From: Magnetococcales bacterium | Lineage (GTDB): Bacteria; Pseudomonadota; Magnetococcia; Magnetococcales; Magnetaquicoccaceae | Assembly (NCBI GenBank): GCA_015231375.1 | Contig: JADGBT010000021.1 | Span: 1-64,000 of the forward strand | Length of the DNA stretch: 64,000 nt | Reading direction: 5' to 3' | Shown here: one piece after another, positions 33,163 to 46,138 of the stretch | How the letters are laid out: every line of letters starts with the position of its first letter | Position numbering within the stretch: position 1 is the stretch's first letter | Position numbers and translations under genes: made by a program | Notes under the pieces: model-generated | What the model was told of the DNA's origin: nothing | The model's input: the letters and a program-made list of their open reading frames with translations, nothing else | Database searches by the model: none

Positions 33163-34746
33163 TCAAAGACTCAATTTCTGCACACGCCGGTTGCGCAGGA
33201 TGTAATACAACATCATCCGGGTCAACGTGATCGACGTGAACAAGGAAGAAACGATACCGATGATCAAGGTGACCGCAAACCCTCTGACCGGTCCGGTGCC
33301 GAACTGAAACAGAATCATCGCCGTGGCCAGGGTGGTCACATGGGAGTCCAGAATGGTCATGAACGCCTTGTCGTATCCCTGATCGATGGCGGCGAAGGGG
33401 GATTTGCCCAGGCGGATCTCCTCGCGAATGCGCTCGATGATGAGCACGTTGGCATCCACGGCGATACCGATCAGCAGCACGACCCCCGCGATTCCCGGCA
33501 GGGTGAGGGCGGCCTGCAACGCCGCGAGCACCGCCAGCACGATGAAGATGTTGAACACCACCGCGATGTTGGCCAACCAGCCCAGCCCCTTGTAGTAGAT
33601 CCCCATGAACAGGATCACCAGCAAACCGCCGATCAACGAGGAGAACACCCCCTGACGGATCGAATCGCTGCCGAGGGTCGGTCCGACGGTACGCTCTTCG
33701 AGGATGGTGACCGGAGCCGGCAGGGCGCCGGCCCGCAGCACGATGGCCAGATCATGGGCGTCTTCCAAGGTGAAACTGCCGCTGATTTGGGCGCGTCCGC
33801 CTTCGATCTTCTCACGCAACACCGGGGCGGAATACACCTTGTCGTCCAGGACGATGGCCATGCGCTCTCCCACGTGTTCGCCGGTCAACTGGGCGAACTT
33901 GCGGGCGCCTTGGTGGTTGAAGGTGATGGAGACCACGGACTCCCCGAACTGGTCGAAATTGACACGCGCATCGGTGAGCAGATCGCCGGTGAGATTGGTG
34001 CGCTTCTTGAGCAGGAGGGGTTGACGCACCGGCTTCTGACCGTTCTTGCCGCCCCGCTCCTCGTAGAGCAGTTGATCGTCCGGCGGGATATTGCCCGCCA
34101 GGGCGGCGGCCAGATCGCCTTTTTCGTCCACCAGTTTGAATTCGAGCCGGGCGGTGCGACCGATGAGGGTCTTGGCGCGCGCCGGATCGTTGAGACCCGG
34201 CAGTTGCAGCAGAATCCGCTCCTCACCTTGCTTCTGCAACGACGGTTCGGAGACGCCGAACTGGTCGATACGGGAACGGATGGTCTGAATGGACTGATCC
34301 ACCGCGAATTTGCGCAGATCGGTCACCTCCGTGGGCGACAGTCGCAGACGGGCGCCATCCGGGGTCTCCTCGGCCACGGAGTTGCGGAACTCCTCCTTGA
34401 GCATTTTGACCACATCGGCCTTGGAGGCGTCGGCGGGCAATTTGATCTCCACGACCTCGCGGCCTTCGCGTTTGATCGCCTGATAGCGCAGCTTGCCCTT
34501 GCGCAACGCCAAACGCACCTCATCCACCAGGTTTTCCGCCGCCTGCTCCACCGCCTTGTCGGTTTCGACATTCAGCAGCAGATACAGCCCACCTTGCAGG
34601 TCCAATCCCCGATAGACGGTCTTGGCAGGAAGCCATGACGGCCACCAGGTCGGCACTCCGCCCATGAGGGTGGGCAGGGAGTACAGCATCGAGATCAGAA
34701 CGATCCCGATGGAAAGAATGGTTTTCCAAAGTGGAAACTGTCGCAC
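33163..34746 (-). CDS. secD: Protein translocase subunit SecD
   Basis: A 527-residue partner of SecF with an N-terminal helix, the GLDLQGGLYLLLNVETDKA motif, a large periplasmic region with P1 and P3 parts (IRSRIDQFGVSEPSLQKQG), and six-helix C-terminal domain carrying GIAVDANVLIIERIREEIR and TTLATAMILFQFGTGPVRG. The start is GTG, supported by AGGAGTG upstream. It follows yajC after 38 bp in the standard yajC-secD-secF order. Confidence 0.97.
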   Translation of the reverse strand: MRQFPLWKTILSIGIVLISMLYSLPTLMGGVPTWWPSWLPAKTVYRGLDLQGGLYLLLNVETDKAVEQAAENLVDEVRLALRKGKLRYQAIKREGREVVEIKLPADASKADVVKMLKEEFRNSVAEETPDGARLRLSPTEVTDLRKFAVDQSIQTIRSRIDQFGVSEPSLQKQGEERILLQLPGLNDPARAKTLIGRTARLEFKLVDEKGDLAAALAGNIPPDDQLLYEERGGKNGQKPVRQPLLLKKRTNLTGDLLTDARVNFDQFGESVVSITFNHQGARKFAQLTGEHVGERMAIVLDDKVYSAPVLREKIEGGRAQISGSFTLEDAHDLAIVLRAGALPAPVTILEERTVGPTLGSDSIRQGVFSSLIGGLLVILFMGIYYKGLGWLANIAVVFNIFIVLAVLAALQAALTLPGIAGVVLLIGIAVDANVLIIERIREEIRLGKSPFAAIDQGYDKAFMTILDSHVTTLATAMILFQFGTGPVRGFAVTLIIGIVSSLFTSITLTRMMLYYILRNRRVQKLSL

Positions 34747-34784
34747 GACCGGTCACTCCTGGCAGTTGTGTCCCAACAAAACGA

Positions 34785-35168
34785 TCACTCCTTGCCTTTT
34801 TCGGCAGGCTCTTCGGCAGCGGCGGCGACCGCCTTGGCCGACATCTCGGCAACGGCCGCGCGACGCACCTTGACCCGCACGGGCTTGAACTGCCGGGCCG
34901 AGACTTCAACCTCTCCCAGTTCGAGAATGACGTGATCCTCTTCCACCCGGTGAATCCGTCCGATCAATCCTCCCCGGGTCTCGACCGCATCGCCGCGTTG
35001 CAGATTGGCGACCATCTCCTTGTGCTGTTTCACCTGCTTTTGTTGTGGCCGGATCAGCAGGAAATAGAAGATTCCGAACAGCAGAATCATGAAAACGATA
35101 TTGCCAATGGCCGCCTCGGAGCCCGGTGCGGCGGATTGGGCATAGGCAGGGGTGATCCAATCGATCAT
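34785..35168 (-). CDS. yajC: Preprotein translocase accessory subunit YajC
   Basis: A 127-residue single-pass protein with the helix NIVFMILLFGIFYFLLIRPQQKQ, the family-defining RPQQKQVKQHKEMVANLQRGD, and TRGGLIGRIHRVEEDHVILEL. It is longer than average owing to an Ala/Glu/Lys-rich C-terminal tail. In many proteobacteria yajC follows queA-tgt; here queA-tgt lie about 9 kb away and a PilZ gene precedes yajC. Confidence 0.95.
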   Translation of the reverse strand: MIDWITPAYAQSAAPGSEAAIGNIVFMILLFGIFYFLLIRPQQKQVKQHKEMVANLQRGDAVETRGGLIGRIHRVEEDHVILELGEVEVSARQFKPVRVKVRRAAVAEMSAKAVAAAAEEPAEKGKE

Positions 35169-35230
35169 GGGTCAATCTCTCCGTGGGTGGTTGTGAATCG
35201 AAAAAAAGGACATGGTGTGGTGGGTCCGGA

Positions 35231-35998
35231 TCAAATCGCCGTGGTCAGGCGATAGCTCTCCGCAGAGATCACCGAAGCGCGGAACCATCCATGGGAACTG
35301 CTGCTGATCTTGCCGAAATAACGACGAAACACCTCGGGATCGTCCATGGCGGTCACATGCACGCTGTGACGGTGACGCGTCACCAGGCCTCCCGGTTGCG
35401 CTTCCCGGCCCGAAAAACGCAACACGCCGGTCAACTCTATGGGGGCATCCCCCTCCGAAGAGGGCAGCAGACGCACCCGGACCGTCTCGTTCACGGCAAT
35501 CACCGCTTGGTTTCCGTCGTCCAGAAAGGAGAGTCCCTCGGGATTGAGGTCTTGCAACTCTCCGCGCACCGTGCTCTGCTCCAGGGTCATTTCCACCAGA
35601 CAGGTCATATCCATCGGCACCGTGAAACGACTCACCTGACGCTTGGAATGTACCCGGAACAAGGCCGGATACGCCACCCGCAACTCCCGAGACGCCAGGG
35701 AGCCCAGGCACTGCGTTTTCGACTCCAGGGAGTATCCGCCCATGTGAAAATAGATCACCACCGCTCCTCCCCCGCTCCATTCACCGCTGCCGGACTCCGA
35801 ATCCAGCAGGGTCAGAGTCAGGGAGTCCCCGGGAACCATGGCCGTCAAAACAGCCTGACGCACCACGCGTCCAGACCCGTCGTGGAGTTCCAAGGAGCGT
35901 TTTCCCGCGCACGCCGACGCCAGCACCGAACGGATTTCCGCCTTGTCCAGCAGCAGATCGGTATTTTTCAGCAGGCCCTGAACCGTGGCGTGGGTCAT
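35231..35998 (-). CDS. PilZ-domain c-di-GMP effector (YcgR-like layout)
   Basis: A 255-residue soluble protein. The N-terminal half is a beta-rich YcgR-N-like region; the C-terminal half is a PilZ domain with an arginine-rich RVHSKRQVSRF switch and LQDLNPEGLSFLDD, matching the RxxxR plus (D/N)xSxxG pattern though the Ser is Pro here. It is expected to bind c-di-GMP and act on flagellar or surface functions, but no flagellar gene is close. It is 62 bp upstream of yajC and divergent from the HDOD gene. Confidence 0.82.
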   Translation of the reverse strand: MTHATVQGLLKNTDLLLDKAEIRSVLASACAGKRSLELHDGSGRVVRQAVLTAMVPGDSLTLTLLDSESGSGEWSGGGAVVIYFHMGGYSLESKTQCLGSLASRELRVAYPALFRVHSKRQVSRFTVPMDMTCLVEMTLEQSTVRGELQDLNPEGLSFLDDGNQAVIAVNETVRVRLLPSSEGDAPIELTGVLRFSGREAQPGGLVTRHRHSVHVTAMDDPEVFRRYFGKISSSSHGWFRASVISAESYRLTTAI

Positions 35999-36068
35999 GG
36001 AGTGTACGATATCCGCAAATCAAAGGAAGACGAAACCGATGGAGAGTACGAAAATTCCCACATCTTGG

Positions 36069-36090
36069 CAAGGCGTCAATTCACGCCTTG
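36069..36090. promoter_or_regulatory. Perfect palindrome between divergent PilZ and HDOD genes
   Basis: CAAGGCGT and ACGCCTTG form a perfect 8-bp inverted repeat around CAATTC. It is centred in the 230-bp divergent gap (35999-36228), 70 bp from the PilZ start and 140 bp from the HDOD start. A shared operator is a reasonable guess. Confidence 0.4.
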
Positions 36091-36228
36091 GCCATTCGAT
36101 TGGTGTCAATCTTGCACACAAAGCTCCCATGAACGCCAGTCCTCTTAAAAAAAATGGTTGACCCGGCAGGCCATCTTGGCCCACATTGACCCATCATTGC
36201 GCCTCACAGACCCAACCGACGGTGAACC

Positions 36229-37119
36229 ATGGGGCATTCCAAAAAGAAACTGCTCAACCTCGTAGACGGCATGCCCGCGTTCCCGCCGAGCGTCTACCAC
36301 ATTCTCAAGCTCACCGCCGACATCAACTGCGCCCCCAAGGCCCTGGTGCGGGTCATCGACCTGGATCCGGTGTTGACCATCAAACTGCTGCAACTGGTCA
36401 ACTCCCCGTATTTCGGCCTCTCCCGACAGATCGGCTCCATCCGTCAGGCTGTGGTGTTCGTGGGCATCAACACCATCAAAAACCTCGCCCTGACCATCGC
36501 CCCCATGGAAATGCTCAGTCGCGACGCCCTCAACACCCCCTTTCTCGAAGGACTGCTCTCCCACGCCATCGCCGTGGGGGTGGTGGCCCGCCATCTGGCG
36601 CGCCGCAGCGGCATCTCCGAAATGGAATCCACCGACTTCTTCGTCGCCGGCCTGCTCCACGACTTCGGAAAAATCGCCCTGCACCGCTTCTTCCCGGAAA
36701 AACACGCCAAGGCTTTGGCGCTGGCCCATAAGAAACAGCTCCCCCTGCACCTCGCCGAACAGGAAATCCTCAACCTCGACCACACTCAGGTCGGCGCCCT
36801 GCTGGCGGACAAATGGCAACTCCCCCCCGGCTGCCAGGCCAGCATGGGACAACACCACAACTGGAAACACGCCGGAGAGTCCGCCGTCCTCGACTGCGTG
36901 ATCGCCGCCAACATCATCGCCAAAACCATCGGCGTCGGCCACTCCGGCAATCCCGTGATCGACAACCCGCTCCATCCCGCAATCGAACACCGTCTGGGCG
37001 GCGACCTGTCGGATCTGATCGGCACCCTGGGCGACATCTCCGGCGAAATGCACAAGGTGCAACGCTTCATCCACTCCTGGCAAAACGTTTCGGCCTCCAA
37101 CTCCACAGAGTCCCCATGA
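36229..37119 (+). CDS. HDOD-domain signalling protein
   Basis: A 296-residue HDOD protein, a relative of HD phosphohydrolases that usually lacks full catalytic residues and takes part in c-di-GMP or stress signalling. It shows MPAFPPSVYHILKLT, VIDLDPVLTIKLLQLVNSPYFGLS, VVFVGINTIKNLAL, and the HD-like VAGLLHDFGKIALHRFFPEK. HDFGK keeps an HD pair, so hydrolase activity is not excluded. Its stop overlaps the next start as ATGA. Confidence 0.9.
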   Translation: MGHSKKKLLNLVDGMPAFPPSVYHILKLTADINCAPKALVRVIDLDPVLTIKLLQLVNSPYFGLSRQIGSIRQAVVFVGINTIKNLALTIAPMEMLSRDALNTPFLEGLLSHAIAVGVVARHLARRSGISEMESTDFFVAGLLHDFGKIALHRFFPEKHAKALALAHKKQLPLHLAEQEILNLDHTQVGALLADKWQLPPGCQASMGQHHNWKHAGESAVLDCVIAANIIAKTIGVGHSGNPVIDNPLHPAIEHRLGGDLSDLIGTLGDISGEMHKVQRFIHSWQNVSASNSTESP

Positions 37120-38003
37120 AAATCAAATTCTGGGGCGTGCGCGGCTCCATCGCCACGCCGGGCGCTGCCACGGTCCGCTACGGCGGCAATACCACCTGCA
37201 TCGAAGTGCGCAGCGACGACAATGACCTCATCATCCTCGACGCTGGCACCGGCATCTTCCCCCTGGCCCTGACCCTGTTTCCCGAACTGCCCCTCACCTG
37301 TCACCTCTTCATCACCCATACCCACTGGGACCATATCCAGGGATTGCCCTTCTTTATTCCCAATTTCATTCCAGGCAACACCCTGCGCATCCATGGCGCC
37401 TACGACCCCATCGCGCGCAGAGATATCCGCGACATCCTCTCCGGACAACTCCAATACTGCTATTTCCCGGTGCGCGAAGCGGAACTCAAAGCCAGACTGG
37501 AATACATCACCCTGCGGGAACGTCAAACCGTCGTCACCGGCAGCGCCACGGTCACCAATATCCTCATGAATCATCCGGTGCTCAATTTCGGCTATCGGAT
37601 CGAATGCCAGGGAAAATCGGTCTTCTTCACCGGCGATCACGAACACCTGTACAACATCTATGAACCCGATGACGAAGAGTTCTCCGAATACGCCCTCTTC
37701 ATGAACCAGAAAAATCAATCGATCATCGATTTCATCCGTGGCGTGGACGTGCTGATCGCCGATACCTCGTATACCATCGAAGACTATCCCGCCAAGAAAG
37801 GCTGGGGACACGGCACGTTCGATGCCAATATCGCCCTGGCGCGCGAGGCCGGGGTCAAGACCGTCTTCTTCACCCACCACGAACCCACCCGCTCCGACGA
37901 CGCTCTGGAACGCGCCCTCGCCGAAGCCATGGCCCGCAATCCACGCCGACCCGGCGACCCCCAATTCCTGTTGGCGCGGGAAGGATTGGTCTATGAGTTG
38001 TAG
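37116..38003 (+). CDS. Metallo-beta-lactamase-fold hydrolase
   Basis: A 295-residue MBL-fold protein of the cyclic-phosphodiesterase/PhnP-like type: VRYGGNTTCIEVR, ILDAGTGIFPLAL, metal ligands in FITHTHWDHIQGLPFF, FFTGDHEHLYN, LIADTSYT and FFTHHEPTRSDD. The substrate is unknown; the architecture is common among nucleotide or phosphoester hydrolases. Translational coupling to the HDOD gene suggests they act in one signalling step. It ends 130 bp before a convergent hybrid kinase, with repeat copy 4 between them. Confidence 0.85.
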   Translation: MKIKFWGVRGSIATPGAATVRYGGNTTCIEVRSDDNDLIILDAGTGIFPLALTLFPELPLTCHLFITHTHWDHIQGLPFFIPNFIPGNTLRIHGAYDPIARRDIRDILSGQLQYCYFPVREAELKARLEYITLRERQTVVTGSATVTNILMNHPVLNFGYRIECQGKSVFFTGDHEHLYNIYEPDDEEFSEYALFMNQKNQSIIDFIRGVDVLIADTSYTIEDYPAKKGWGHGTFDANIALAREAGVKTVFFTHHEPTRSDDALERALAEAMARNPRRPGDPQFLLAREGLVYEL

Positions 38004-38068
38004 AAAATTGCATTATTTTTTAAAATATAAGTGATTTTTTTGTTGTTTTGTGCTTGAAAAATCCGATC

Positions 38069-38117
38069 AAAGTCAAAACCCTGGGGGAGGAATCCCCCAG
38101 AGCCCCGCTTTTTTTTC
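38069..38117 (+). repeat. Dispersed palindromic repeat, copy 4
   Basis: AAAGTCAAAACC, a perfect 8-bp stem CTGGGGGA-GGAA-TCCCCCAG (38081-38100), then AGCCCCGC and a run of eight T. It occupies the gap between the convergent MBL-fold and hybrid-kinase genes, the position expected of a terminator for the plus-strand pair. Confidence 0.88.
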
Positions 38118-38136
38118 AATGGGATGTGGATGAGAA

Positions 38137-41100
38137 TTACGTCCGGCAGCAGGCTCCCAGAGCCGCCATGACCCGCGCCGACTCCGCCTCCAACCGCACC
38201 GCCAACTCCTTGGCCCCGACCAACGATCCCTGACGGGTCAACGTGTCCAACTCCGTGGCCAACACGCTGAACTCAATCGCCCCCAATTGACGTGACGGAC
38301 TTTTCAACGGATGGGTCACCAAATGCACCCCCTCCGCGTCCCCTCCAGCCAAAGCCTCGCGAATCGCCGCCAAACGCTCCGGCAGAATGTCCAGAAAAGC
38401 TTGCGCCACCTCCCGTACCGCCTCTTCCCCCAAGACCTCCCGCAACTGCTCCAGAATCCGCCCGTTCAAACACTCCGGCTCCCCGACCGCCTCTGCTGCC
38501 ACCACCACCGACGACTCCGGTCCGCACCCCAGCAACCAACGGGAAAGAGCGGATTTGAACCGATTGAAATTCAATGGCTTGGCCAGATAATCATCCATGC
38601 CCGCCGCCAGACACCGCTCCCGGTCCCCCTGCAAGGCAAACGCCGTCACCGCCACGATGGGCGTGCGGTGCGCCCCGGAAGAAGACTCCCACTCCCGCCA
38701 CTGTGAGGTGGCCGTGAAACCATCCATCACCGGCATCTGACAATCCATCAAAACCAGATCAAACACGCGGGAACGCAACGCCTCCAACGCCTCCAACCCG
38801 TTTCCAGCCGTCTCGAAACCGATCCCCAACTTGCGCAACATCACACTCACCACCTTGCGATTGACCGGATCATCCTCCACCAACAACACCCGCACATCCG
38901 GCCCGAACGCCCCACCCGAAGCCAACAGAGTCAAAGGCGGTTCCGAACGCACAGGCTCACACTCTCCCGCACTCGCATCCACCAATGGCACGGTGAAATG
39001 AAACGCACTACCCTCCCCCACCCGACTCTCCACCCACAACTGCCCCCCGGTCTGCTCCACCAACCGCCGACACAACGCCAAACCCAAACCGGTTCCGCCA
39101 AACTGGCGCGAATGGGAAGAGTCCACCTGGGTGAAAGGATCAAAAATGACCGCCAACTTGTCCGGCGGAATGCCGATTCCCGTATCCCTGACCGTGAACC
39201 GGGCCATGTTTCCACGCGCGGTGGCCTCCCCCGCCTCCACCTCCAGCAGGATCACTCCCTCTCCGGTGAACTTGACCGCGTTGCCCAGCAGATTGCGCAA
39301 CACCAGCCGCAACGCCTTCTCCTCGCCCCTGGCCTGCTGCGGCACGCCCGCAGCGATCCGGGTTTCCAGCCGCAACCCCTTGCGCCGCGCCTGTACCATG
39401 GAAGCCGCCGCCAACTCCTCCACCAACGCCCCCACGCGGAATACCGTTCCCTCCGAAACGCTCTTCCCGGATTGCGACCAAGCCCACTCCAGCATGTCGT
39501 TGATCAATCCCACCAATCCCCGACTCGCGGCCAGCACCCCGTTGACCCAATCGCGTTGCTCGCCATCCAGGCGGCTCGACGCCAACAGGTCGGAAAAACC
39601 GATGATGGCGTTCATTGGCGTGCGAAACTCGTGACTCATCACCGCCAGAAATTCGCTCTTGGCCCGATTGCCCGCCTCGGCCTCCTCCTTGGCCCGTCGC
39701 AACTCCTCTTCGATACGCTTGCGCTCGGTGATATCTTGTACCGTGCCCACCATGCTCAACGGACGCCCGGCAGCGTCATGGGTCACCTCTCCCACCTCCT
39801 CCACCACCCGCACCACGCTGTCGGGACGCACGATGCGATGCTCGATCACATAAGGCACCTCTCCGTCCTCCAGGGCGAGCGCCACCGCGTGCCGCACCAG
39901 CAGACGATCCTCCGGATGGATGGTGGCCTCGAACCATGCGTAATCCGGAACCGCATCTCCGGCGCGCACCCCGAAGATCCGATACACCTCATCCGACCAG
40001 GTGAGACGGTCCTGCGCGATATCCCACTCCCAACTGCCCAGATGGGCCAACTCCTGAGCCTTGGCCAGATTCTCGCGGCTTTTTCTCAACACGTCATCGG
40101 CCTGCTTGCGCTCGGAAATATCCCGCAGCACAGCGGCGAAAAAGAGTCTGCCATCCCCGTCGGTCCAGGAGGCGGTGGAGATTTCAATCGGAAACTCCCG
40201 TCCATCCCGGTGCCGCCCAAACGCCTCAAAGCTCCGACCGACCGCAAGAGGACCGGACACGGCACCCAACAGATGCATGCCTCGGGTATGACCATCCAAC
40301 ATCCGCTCCGGCACCATCACCGTCATGGGCTGCCCGATCACCTCCTCGCGCCGGTAGCCGAAAATCGTCTCGGCCGCCCGGTTCCAAAAGACGATCAGAC
40401 CGTTTTCGCTCACGGAAACAATGGCATCGTGCAACGCCTCGGTGATGGTGCGCAGTTGATCATCCACATGCTGACGATGACGCATCTCGGTGACCAGCTC
40501 TGCGGTACGGGCCGCCACCAAAGACTCCTGACGTTCGTTTTCCGATTGCAGACGCAGCATGGTGGTCCGCATCTGCATCAACAGCAACAACGAAAGAGCG
40601 CTCCAGAACAACCAGGCAACCCCATGATAGATCAACACCACCCGTTTCTGATCGTTCATCGCCTCCAGAATGTCGGAGGCCGGAAAGGTGATGCTCAAGC
40701 CTCCCCGCACATCCCCCACCCGATACCCCTGATGGGCATGACACCCCAGACAGGATTCATGGGTGATCAACGGCGCCATGAAACGAAACCGGGGCGGGTC
40801 ATTGTCGGTCAAGGAGATGCGTTCGTGCGTGCCGTTCTCGAAGGAACGCAAGGCATCGCTCTCCCAGGGATCCGGGGCATTCTCGGGGCGCAAAGGACGC
40901 AAACTGGTGAGATGCAACGACATGTACCCGGTCTGCAAGGCCACTTCGCCGATCTGCCGGGTCATGTAGGCGGGATTGAGACGGGTGAGAGATTCTCCCT
41001 TGTCGGTGAGCAGGTCACGATCCTTGGGATCCAGATACGGATTGGGCTGGGTCGTGGCGGTGGTCGGCACGAACACGCCACCATGCCCCGCGTTCCACAG

Positions 41101-41268
41101 GCGCACGGTCTCCACGAACTGAAACACCATCCGCCCCCGGTTGACCCCCAGATCGATCCCCTGACGATCCAGATTGGCCACATTCCACCAATAAGAGGCC
41201 AAAAGAATCCCGGTCCAGATCAAAAAAGGCACCGCCCAATAACGCCGACGCAGCAGAATGCCCTTCAT
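38137..41268 (-). CDS. Hybrid histidine kinase with periplasmic CxxCH (DUF3365-like) sensor
   Basis: A 1043-residue membrane kinase. A first helix (YWAVPFLIWTGILLASYWW) leads to a periplasmic DUF3365/Tll0287-like domain carrying Cys173-x-x-Cys176-His177 (ESCLGCHAHQGY), a c-type haem attachment motif. After a second helix come two PAS domains, HisKA with His546 (VMSHEFRTPMNAIIG), HATPase with GTGLGLALCRRLVE, a receiver with Asp842, and a C-terminal Hpt with His986 (THPLKSPSRQLG; the usual Gly after Lys is Ser). The ATG at MKGILLRRR follows GGGGAGG. It could sense redox or a gas through bound haem. Confidence 0.9.
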   Translation of the reverse strand: MKGILLRRRYWAVPFLIWTGILLASYWWNVANLDRQGIDLGVNRGRMVFQFVETVRLWNAGHGGVFVPTTATTQPNPYLDPKDRDLLTDKGESLTRLNPAYMTRQIGEVALQTGYMSLHLTSLRPLRPENAPDPWESDALRSFENGTHERISLTDNDPPRFRFMAPLITHESCLGCHAHQGYRVGDVRGGLSITFPASDILEAMNDQKRVVLIYHGVAWLFWSALSLLLLMQMRTTMLRLQSENERQESLVAARTAELVTEMRHRQHVDDQLRTITEALHDAIVSVSENGLIVFWNRAAETIFGYRREEVIGQPMTVMVPERMLDGHTRGMHLLGAVSGPLAVGRSFEAFGRHRDGREFPIEISTASWTDGDGRLFFAAVLRDISERKQADDVLRKSRENLAKAQELAHLGSWEWDIAQDRLTWSDEVYRIFGVRAGDAVPDYAWFEATIHPEDRLLVRHAVALALEDGEVPYVIEHRIVRPDSVVRVVEEVGEVTHDAAGRPLSMVGTVQDITERKRIEEELRRAKEEAEAGNRAKSEFLAVMSHEFRTPMNAIIGFSDLLASSRLDGEQRDWVNGVLAASRGLVGLINDMLEWAWSQSGKSVSEGTVFRVGALVEELAAASMVQARRKGLRLETRIAAGVPQQARGEEKALRLVLRNLLGNAVKFTGEGVILLEVEAGEATARGNMARFTVRDTGIGIPPDKLAVIFDPFTQVDSSHSRQFGGTGLGLALCRRLVEQTGGQLWVESRVGEGSAFHFTVPLVDASAGECEPVRSEPPLTLLASGGAFGPDVRVLLVEDDPVNRKVVSVMLRKLGIGFETAGNGLEALEALRSRVFDLVLMDCQMPVMDGFTATSQWREWESSSGAHRTPIVAVTAFALQGDRERCLAAGMDDYLAKPLNFNRFKSALSRWLLGCGPESSVVVAAEAVGEPECLNGRILEQLREVLGEEAVREVAQAFLDILPERLAAIREALAGGDAEGVHLVTHPLKSPSRQLGAIEFSVLATELDTLTRQGSLVGAKELAVRLEAESARVMAALGACCRT

Positions 41269-41669
41269 GACGATCCTCCCCGCGCTCCGACGACCTGCCG
41301 GACCGGTCGGCACCGGTCTCTCCAGGAAGGCACTGTCAGGACTCTCACCTTCTTTGTCGACCGCATACCCACTCCAGCCACCCTGATCCGGCACCGCTCC
41401 GATCCGCTTTTTTTCACGCCATCGCACCCATCCGGATCGGGCCACGACAGGGGCCATTCAAAAGCATGATGCAAGAATATGGAATTGATCTCCTCCCGGC
41501 AACTCAAAAATGGACGCACGCATTTCAATCCCTTTGACACGCGGATGAGAGCGCCGATCCGGATGGATCCGGGACTCACCAGTCTATTCTTAAAGTAATA
41601 TCATAACACGCAATCTCCCCCCGCAGCCCGCGCTCCAGTCGGGACAACCCCCTAAAAAAACCCCTCCTC
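41269..41669. promoter_or_regulatory. 401-bp intergenic region upstream of the haem-type kinase gene
   Basis: No gene is supported here. GACCGGT and ACCGGTC form a perfect 7-bp inverted repeat around CGGC at 41301-41318, about 33 bp before the kinase start; it could be an operator or a leader hairpin. An AT-rich patch at about 41580-41610 (TTAAAGTAATATCATAAC) lies near the end of the next kinase gene. No convincing promoter was found. Confidence 0.25.
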
Positions 41670-45061
<3,392 letters not shown>

Positions 45062-46138
45062 TCACCCATCCCCATCCGGAAACAACAAATTGGCGTCCCC
45101 ATACGAGTAGAACCGATACCCCGCCCCCACGGCATGGGCGTAATCCCGCTCCTGTCTGGCCTTGCCGGTGAACGCGGCCACCAGCATCAACAAGGTGGAT
45201 TTGGGCAGATGAAAATTGGTGATCAGCAGATCCACAGCCCGGAAGCGATATCCCGGCAGGATGAACAATCCGGTCTCGCACGACATCGCCTCCACCTCTC
45301 CGGATGCCCCCACCGCCGACTCCAGCATGCGGGCCACGGTGGTGCCCACCGCCACCACCCGTCCTCCGGCGCGACGGGTGGCATTGACCCGACGCGCCGC
45401 CTCGGCGGGCAGAGAGAACCATTCCCGATGCATCACATGTCCAGACAGATCCTCGTGCCGCACCGGCTGAAACGTCCCCAGTCCCACGTGCAAGGTGCCC
45501 ATGACAGTACCGACCCCCTGGGCCTGCAAGGTGGCGAGCAGCTCCGGGGTGAAATGCAATCCCGCCGTGGGGGCGGCCACCGCGCCCGGATGACGGGCGA
45601 AAACGGTTTGATAACGCTCCCGGTTCTCCTCCGGATCCGACCCGACGATGTAGGGGGGCAAGGGCAGTTGGCCGTGACGCTCCAAAGCCTGTTCCACCCC
45701 GCCCGACTCGGCCCGCAACCGCACGAAGAACCGCTCCTCCCGCCGCCCTTCCACCTCGGCGGCAAAACCCTCTCCCAGCGTGATCACGCTCCCGACCCGC
45801 ACAGGCCGATTGCTGCCGACCAAAGCTTCCCAGAGATCCGGCTCTCCGGCCACAGGACAAGACAACAGCACCTCCACCCGTCCTCCGGTGGCCTTGCGGC
45901 CATTCAGACGGGCCGGGATCACCCGGGCATCGTTGAGCACCAACAGGTCTCCGGCGCGCAACCAGGCGATCAGATCCGTGAACACCCCATCGGTGATCCC
46001 CCCGGACCGACTCACCAGCAGACGGGAGGCGTCCCTGGGGGTGACGGGACGCTGGGCGATGGACCCGGCGGGCAGACGATAATCAAAATCGCTCAACCGC
46101 CAGTCGTGATCCGCAGCAGGATCCCAGGATCCGCTCAT
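45062..46138 (-). CDS. queA: S-adenosylmethionine:tRNA ribosyltransferase-isomerase
   Basis: A 358-residue enzyme that builds epoxyqueuosine on preQ1-tRNA from the SAM ribosyl group. Motifs are LSDFDYRLPAGSIAQRPV, LVLNDARVIPARL, RYQTVFARHPGAVAAPTAGLHF, HVGLGTFQPVR, MHREWFSLP and LITNFHLPKSTLLMLVAAF. The ATG overlaps the upstream PilZ stop as ATGA, which fixes the start against a longer open frame. Confidence 0.97.
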   Translation of the reverse strand: MSGSWDPAADHDWRLSDFDYRLPAGSIAQRPVTPRDASRLLVSRSGGITDGVFTDLIAWLRAGDLLVLNDARVIPARLNGRKATGGRVEVLLSCPVAGEPDLWEALVGSNRPVRVGSVITLGEGFAAEVEGRREERFFVRLRAESGGVEQALERHGQLPLPPYIVGSDPEENRERYQTVFARHPGAVAAPTAGLHFTPELLATLQAQGVGTVMGTLHVGLGTFQPVRHEDLSGHVMHREWFSLPAEAARRVNATRRAGGRVVAVGTTVARMLESAVGASGEVEAMSCETGLFILPGYRFRAVDLLITNFHLPKSTLLMLVAAFTGKARQERDYAHAVGAGYRFYSYGDANLLFPDGDG

